DNA of 64,000 nt from Stutzerimonas xanthomarina. Its GTDB lineage: Bacteria; Pseudomonadota; Gammaproteobacteria; Pseudomonadales; Pseudomonadaceae. The position numbers were made by a program, and so were the translations under genes. The notes below the pieces were generated by a model. The model ran no database searches. It was given only the letters and a program-made list of their open reading frames with translations, and was not told the DNA's origin. The DNA lies in contig NZ_RHQM01000002.1 in assembly GCF_003935375.1 (NCBI RefSeq), positions 248,001-312,000 of the forward strand, written 5' to 3'. Shown here piece after piece: positions 62,380 through 64,000 of this stretch; the first letter of the stretch is position 1, and every line of letters starts with the position of its first letter.

Positions 62380-62646
62380 TCAGGCGATGGCGCGGTTGGC
62401 GCTGACGAAGGCCGCCAGGCTGTCGACGCTGGCGAAATGCTTGCGAGTGTCCTTGGCGTCCGCATCGATCTTGATGCCGAAGCGCTTCTGGATCGCCAGG
62501 CCCAGTTCCAGCGCGTCGACCGAGTCGAGCCCGAGGCCTTCGCCGAACAGTGGTTGATCGGCGGCAATATCGTCCGGACCGAGGTCTTCCAGCCCCAGCG
62601 CGTCGATGATCAGTTGCTTGATTTCACGTTGTAGTTGTTGGCTCAT
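62380..62646 (-). CDS. Acyl carrier protein (first of two, ApeE-like)
   Basis: The 88-residue ACP has the attachment Ser42 in GLGLDSVDALEL, with the LFGEGLG loop before it. It resembles DUF-type ACPs of aryl-polyene clusters that carry the aryl starter. AGGAG 9 nt before ATG 62646 marks the start, which overlaps the end of the PlsC-type gene by 23 nt. Confidence 0.92.
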   Translation of the reverse strand: MSQQLQREIKQLIIDALGLEDLGPDDIAADQPLFGEGLGLDSVDALELGLAIQKRFGIKIDADAKDTRKHFASVDSLAAFVSANRAIA

Positions 62647-63433
62647 CGAGTGCGAGCTCCTTTATGAAGTGTCGGTGCAGATGGTCATTCAGTCGCCGCG
62701 AGGCGATCGGGGCAGCGCCTTGGGCGGCGAACGCCTGTGGGTCGATGTCTCTGCCCACGCGCAGATGAAAGTGAAAACGCCGTGATGGTATGCGATACCA
62801 GGGCTCGGCCTTGGTCAGCGTGGTTGGTGTCACGCTGATCACTACCGGCGTCACCAGCCTTGCGCCGCGCAGGGCGATGGCCGCTGCGCCGCGGTGAAAC
62901 TGCGGCGGCTGCCCGGGCGTGGTGCGGGTGCCTTCGGGAAAGATGATCAGGGTCTGACCTTGCTGCAGAGCCTCGGCGGCTTCGTCGAGCATTTCGGCGC
63001 TGCCGTTGTTGCTGATGTACTGCGCGGCGCGAATCGGGCCACGGGTAAAGGGGTTGTCCCACAGGCTCTGCTTGACCACGCAGTTGGCGTCGCGGATCAG
63101 GGCGATCAGCACGACCACATCGATCAGCGACGGGTGATTGGCAATAATCAGCTGGCCCGGACGCCCCAGCCGCTCGGCGCCTTCGACTTCATAGGTCAGT
63201 ACGCCGCTGCGGTACATGAACTGCACGAATAGCCAGAACAGTCTGCTCACGGTCTGTCGCGCACGGCGACGGTGGGTGGCGGCATCACCTGGGAGCAGCG
63301 ATAGCAGCGGGAATATGATCAGCCGCAGGCACAGGCCGCCGATGCCGAACAGGGCGAACGACAGGCCGGTGGCGATGAGTCGCCACAGCCACGGCGCGTT
63401 GGGCCGCTTCAGAGAGTCCGCTGCCAGTTCCAT
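62624..63433 (-). CDS. PlsC-type lysophospholipid acyltransferase (ApeD-like)
   Basis: The 269-residue protein has an N-terminal membrane region (FALFGIGGLCLRLIIFPLLS), the acyltransferase motif NHPSLIDVVVLI (H-x4-D) and substrate-binding FPEGTRTTPGQPPQFHRGA. It likely uses acyl-ACP or polyenyl-ACP as donor to build the lipid anchor. ATG 63433 has GGAAGA upstream and overlaps the ketosynthase stop by 25 nt. Confidence 0.87.
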   Translation of the reverse strand: MELAADSLKRPNAPWLWRLIATGLSFALFGIGGLCLRLIIFPLLSLLPGDAATHRRRARQTVSRLFWLFVQFMYRSGVLTYEVEGAERLGRPGQLIIANHPSLIDVVVLIALIRDANCVVKQSLWDNPFTRGPIRAAQYISNNGSAEMLDEAAEALQQGQTLIIFPEGTRTTPGQPPQFHRGAAAIALRGARLVTPVVISVTPTTLTKAEPWYRIPSRRFHFHLRVGRDIDPQAFAAQGAAPIASRRLNDHLHRHFIKELALDEPTTTT

Positions 63434-64000
63434 TTGCGCGTCTTCCAGTGATGCGTGAATTGGGAGTGGTCGTGGAGCAAGGCCCGGATCAGTTGCAGAG
63501 CATGGACCTGCGGTTGCGACGGGCTTTCATCGGTGGGCTGCAGTTGCAGCTGCCAGCTGTCGCCCGCGGTCAGGCGTAGCGCCAGTGCATAGGGAATGCT
63601 GCAGTCGTCTATCCAGGGGCGGTAGGCCTCGGGAGGCGATTCTTCGGCGATCACCAGCAGCACGGCGGGGGCGCCTTCGTTCAGCAGCAGCGCAGCTTCG
63701 AGCACCGCGTGTTCCAGGCCATCGCCCTCTGCTGCGATCGCGGTCATTTCGCTGGGGTCGCCCTGGAAGATCGACCAGAGCCCGACGATCGCATTGTGCA
63801 CGGAAAGGCTGAACTGGGTTGGCGAGAGCGGCTGCGCGTTGTCCAGATCGCTGAGCAGGGCGAAATTGCGGGTGGTTTCCCCGTGGCGCGAGGCGTAAAC
63901 CAGCGGCATCGGGGCACGGCCTTCGCTGAGCGGCTGGGCGACGGCGAACACCATTCGTGCCAGTCGACTCAGGCGGCGGCGCTGCATCGCCGGCAGAAAG
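63409..64000 (-). CDS. Chain-length-factor ketosynthase (ApeC-like), 5' truncated by the window edge
   Basis: The frame stays open to the last base of the window, with Leu-Pro-Ala directly before MQRRRLSRLARM, so the real start is beyond 64000. The visible 197 residues match the beta-ketoacyl synthase chain-length-factor family (PF13723-like): PAMQRRRLSRLARMVFAVAQ, YASRHGETTRNFALLSDL, PTQFSLSVHNAIVGLWSI. This family lacks the usual KS active-site Cys and pairs with the ApeO-like ketosynthase to set polyene length. The distance to the next family member (ApeD-like) is a 25-nt overlap. Confidence 0.82.
   Translation of the reverse strand, partial: FLPAMQRRRLSRLARMVFAVAQPLSEGRAPMPLVYASRHGETTRNFALLSDLDNAQPLSPTQFSLSVHNAIVGLWSIFQGDPSEMTAIAAEGDGLEHAVLEAALLLNEGAPAVLLVIAEESPPEAYRPWIDDCSIPYALALRLTAGDSWQLQLQPTDESPSQPQVHALQLIRALLHDHSQFTHHWKTRKWNWQRTL

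Overview
The window is bacterial chromosome from a Pseudomonas-type gammaproteobacterium, most likely the Pseudomonas stutzeri (Stutzerimonas) group. Evidence: hemB, pilMNOPQ, gltBD, ppk/ppx and an AlgP-like histone-H1-like protein all read as close relatives of the P. aeruginosa proteins; gene order is largely that of P. aeruginosa; GC content is high; genes are tightly packed with many 4-nt ATGA overlaps. I see no tRNA, rRNA, CRISPR array, insertion sequence, phage gene or replication origin. About 90% of the window is conserved housekeeping sequence. The exception is the last 16 kb.

Layout. (1) 0-8.4 kb: 3' end of algP, a TIGR02444 protein, an ABC-F ATPase coupled to a small MscS-type channel and a TerC-type membrane protein, a LysE exporter with a YaiI-family protein, a membrane MHYT-GGDEF-EAL cyclic-di-GMP protein, and a PaaI-like thioesterase. 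(2) 8.4-18.9 kb: elbB diverging from hemB-ppk, ppx convergent to ppk, then trxA, rho, ubiD and a flavin/2Fe-2S reductase. (3) 18.9-24.9 kb: SPOR-domain protein and argS, priA, rpmE, and a secreted thermonuclease. (4) 25-37 kb: malic enzyme, PBP1A diverging from pilMNOPQ (type IV pilus alignment complex and secretin), then aroK, aroB and an AAA/SPOR protein of the DamX type. (5) 37-44.5 kb: gltB, gltD (glutamate synthase) and hemE. (6) 44.5-47.8 kb: an MFS transporter diverging from a LysR regulator, plus two small poorly characterised genes.

(7) 47.8-64 kb, minus strand: 18 tightly packed genes that form an aryl-polyene (APE, xanthomonadin-like) pigment cluster, running off the right edge of the window. 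It encodes a chain-length-factor ketosynthase (truncated here), a PlsC-type acyltransferase, two acyl carrier proteins, a small membrane protein, an AMP-ligase/dehydratase fusion, a family 2 glycosyltransferase, an LpxL-type acyltransferase, an aromatic amino-acid ammonia-lyase, a thioesterase, a LolA-like carrier, an MMPL/RND exporter, a halogenase-like flavoprotein, a lipoprotein, two ketosynthases, a dehydratase and a ketoreductase. A plausible route is this: the ammonia-lyase makes an aryl-acrylate starter, the ligase loads it on an ACP, the KS/KR/DH set extends it as a fully conjugated polyene, the acyltransferases and glycosyltransferase attach it to a lipid anchor, and the LolA/MMPL pair moves it to the outer membrane.

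The APE cluster type is already known, so I do not claim a new system. The most useful things to check are the ammonia-lyase selectivity residues, the halogenase-like enzyme, and an intrinsic terminator of rpmE that doubles as signal-peptide coding sequence of the next gene.
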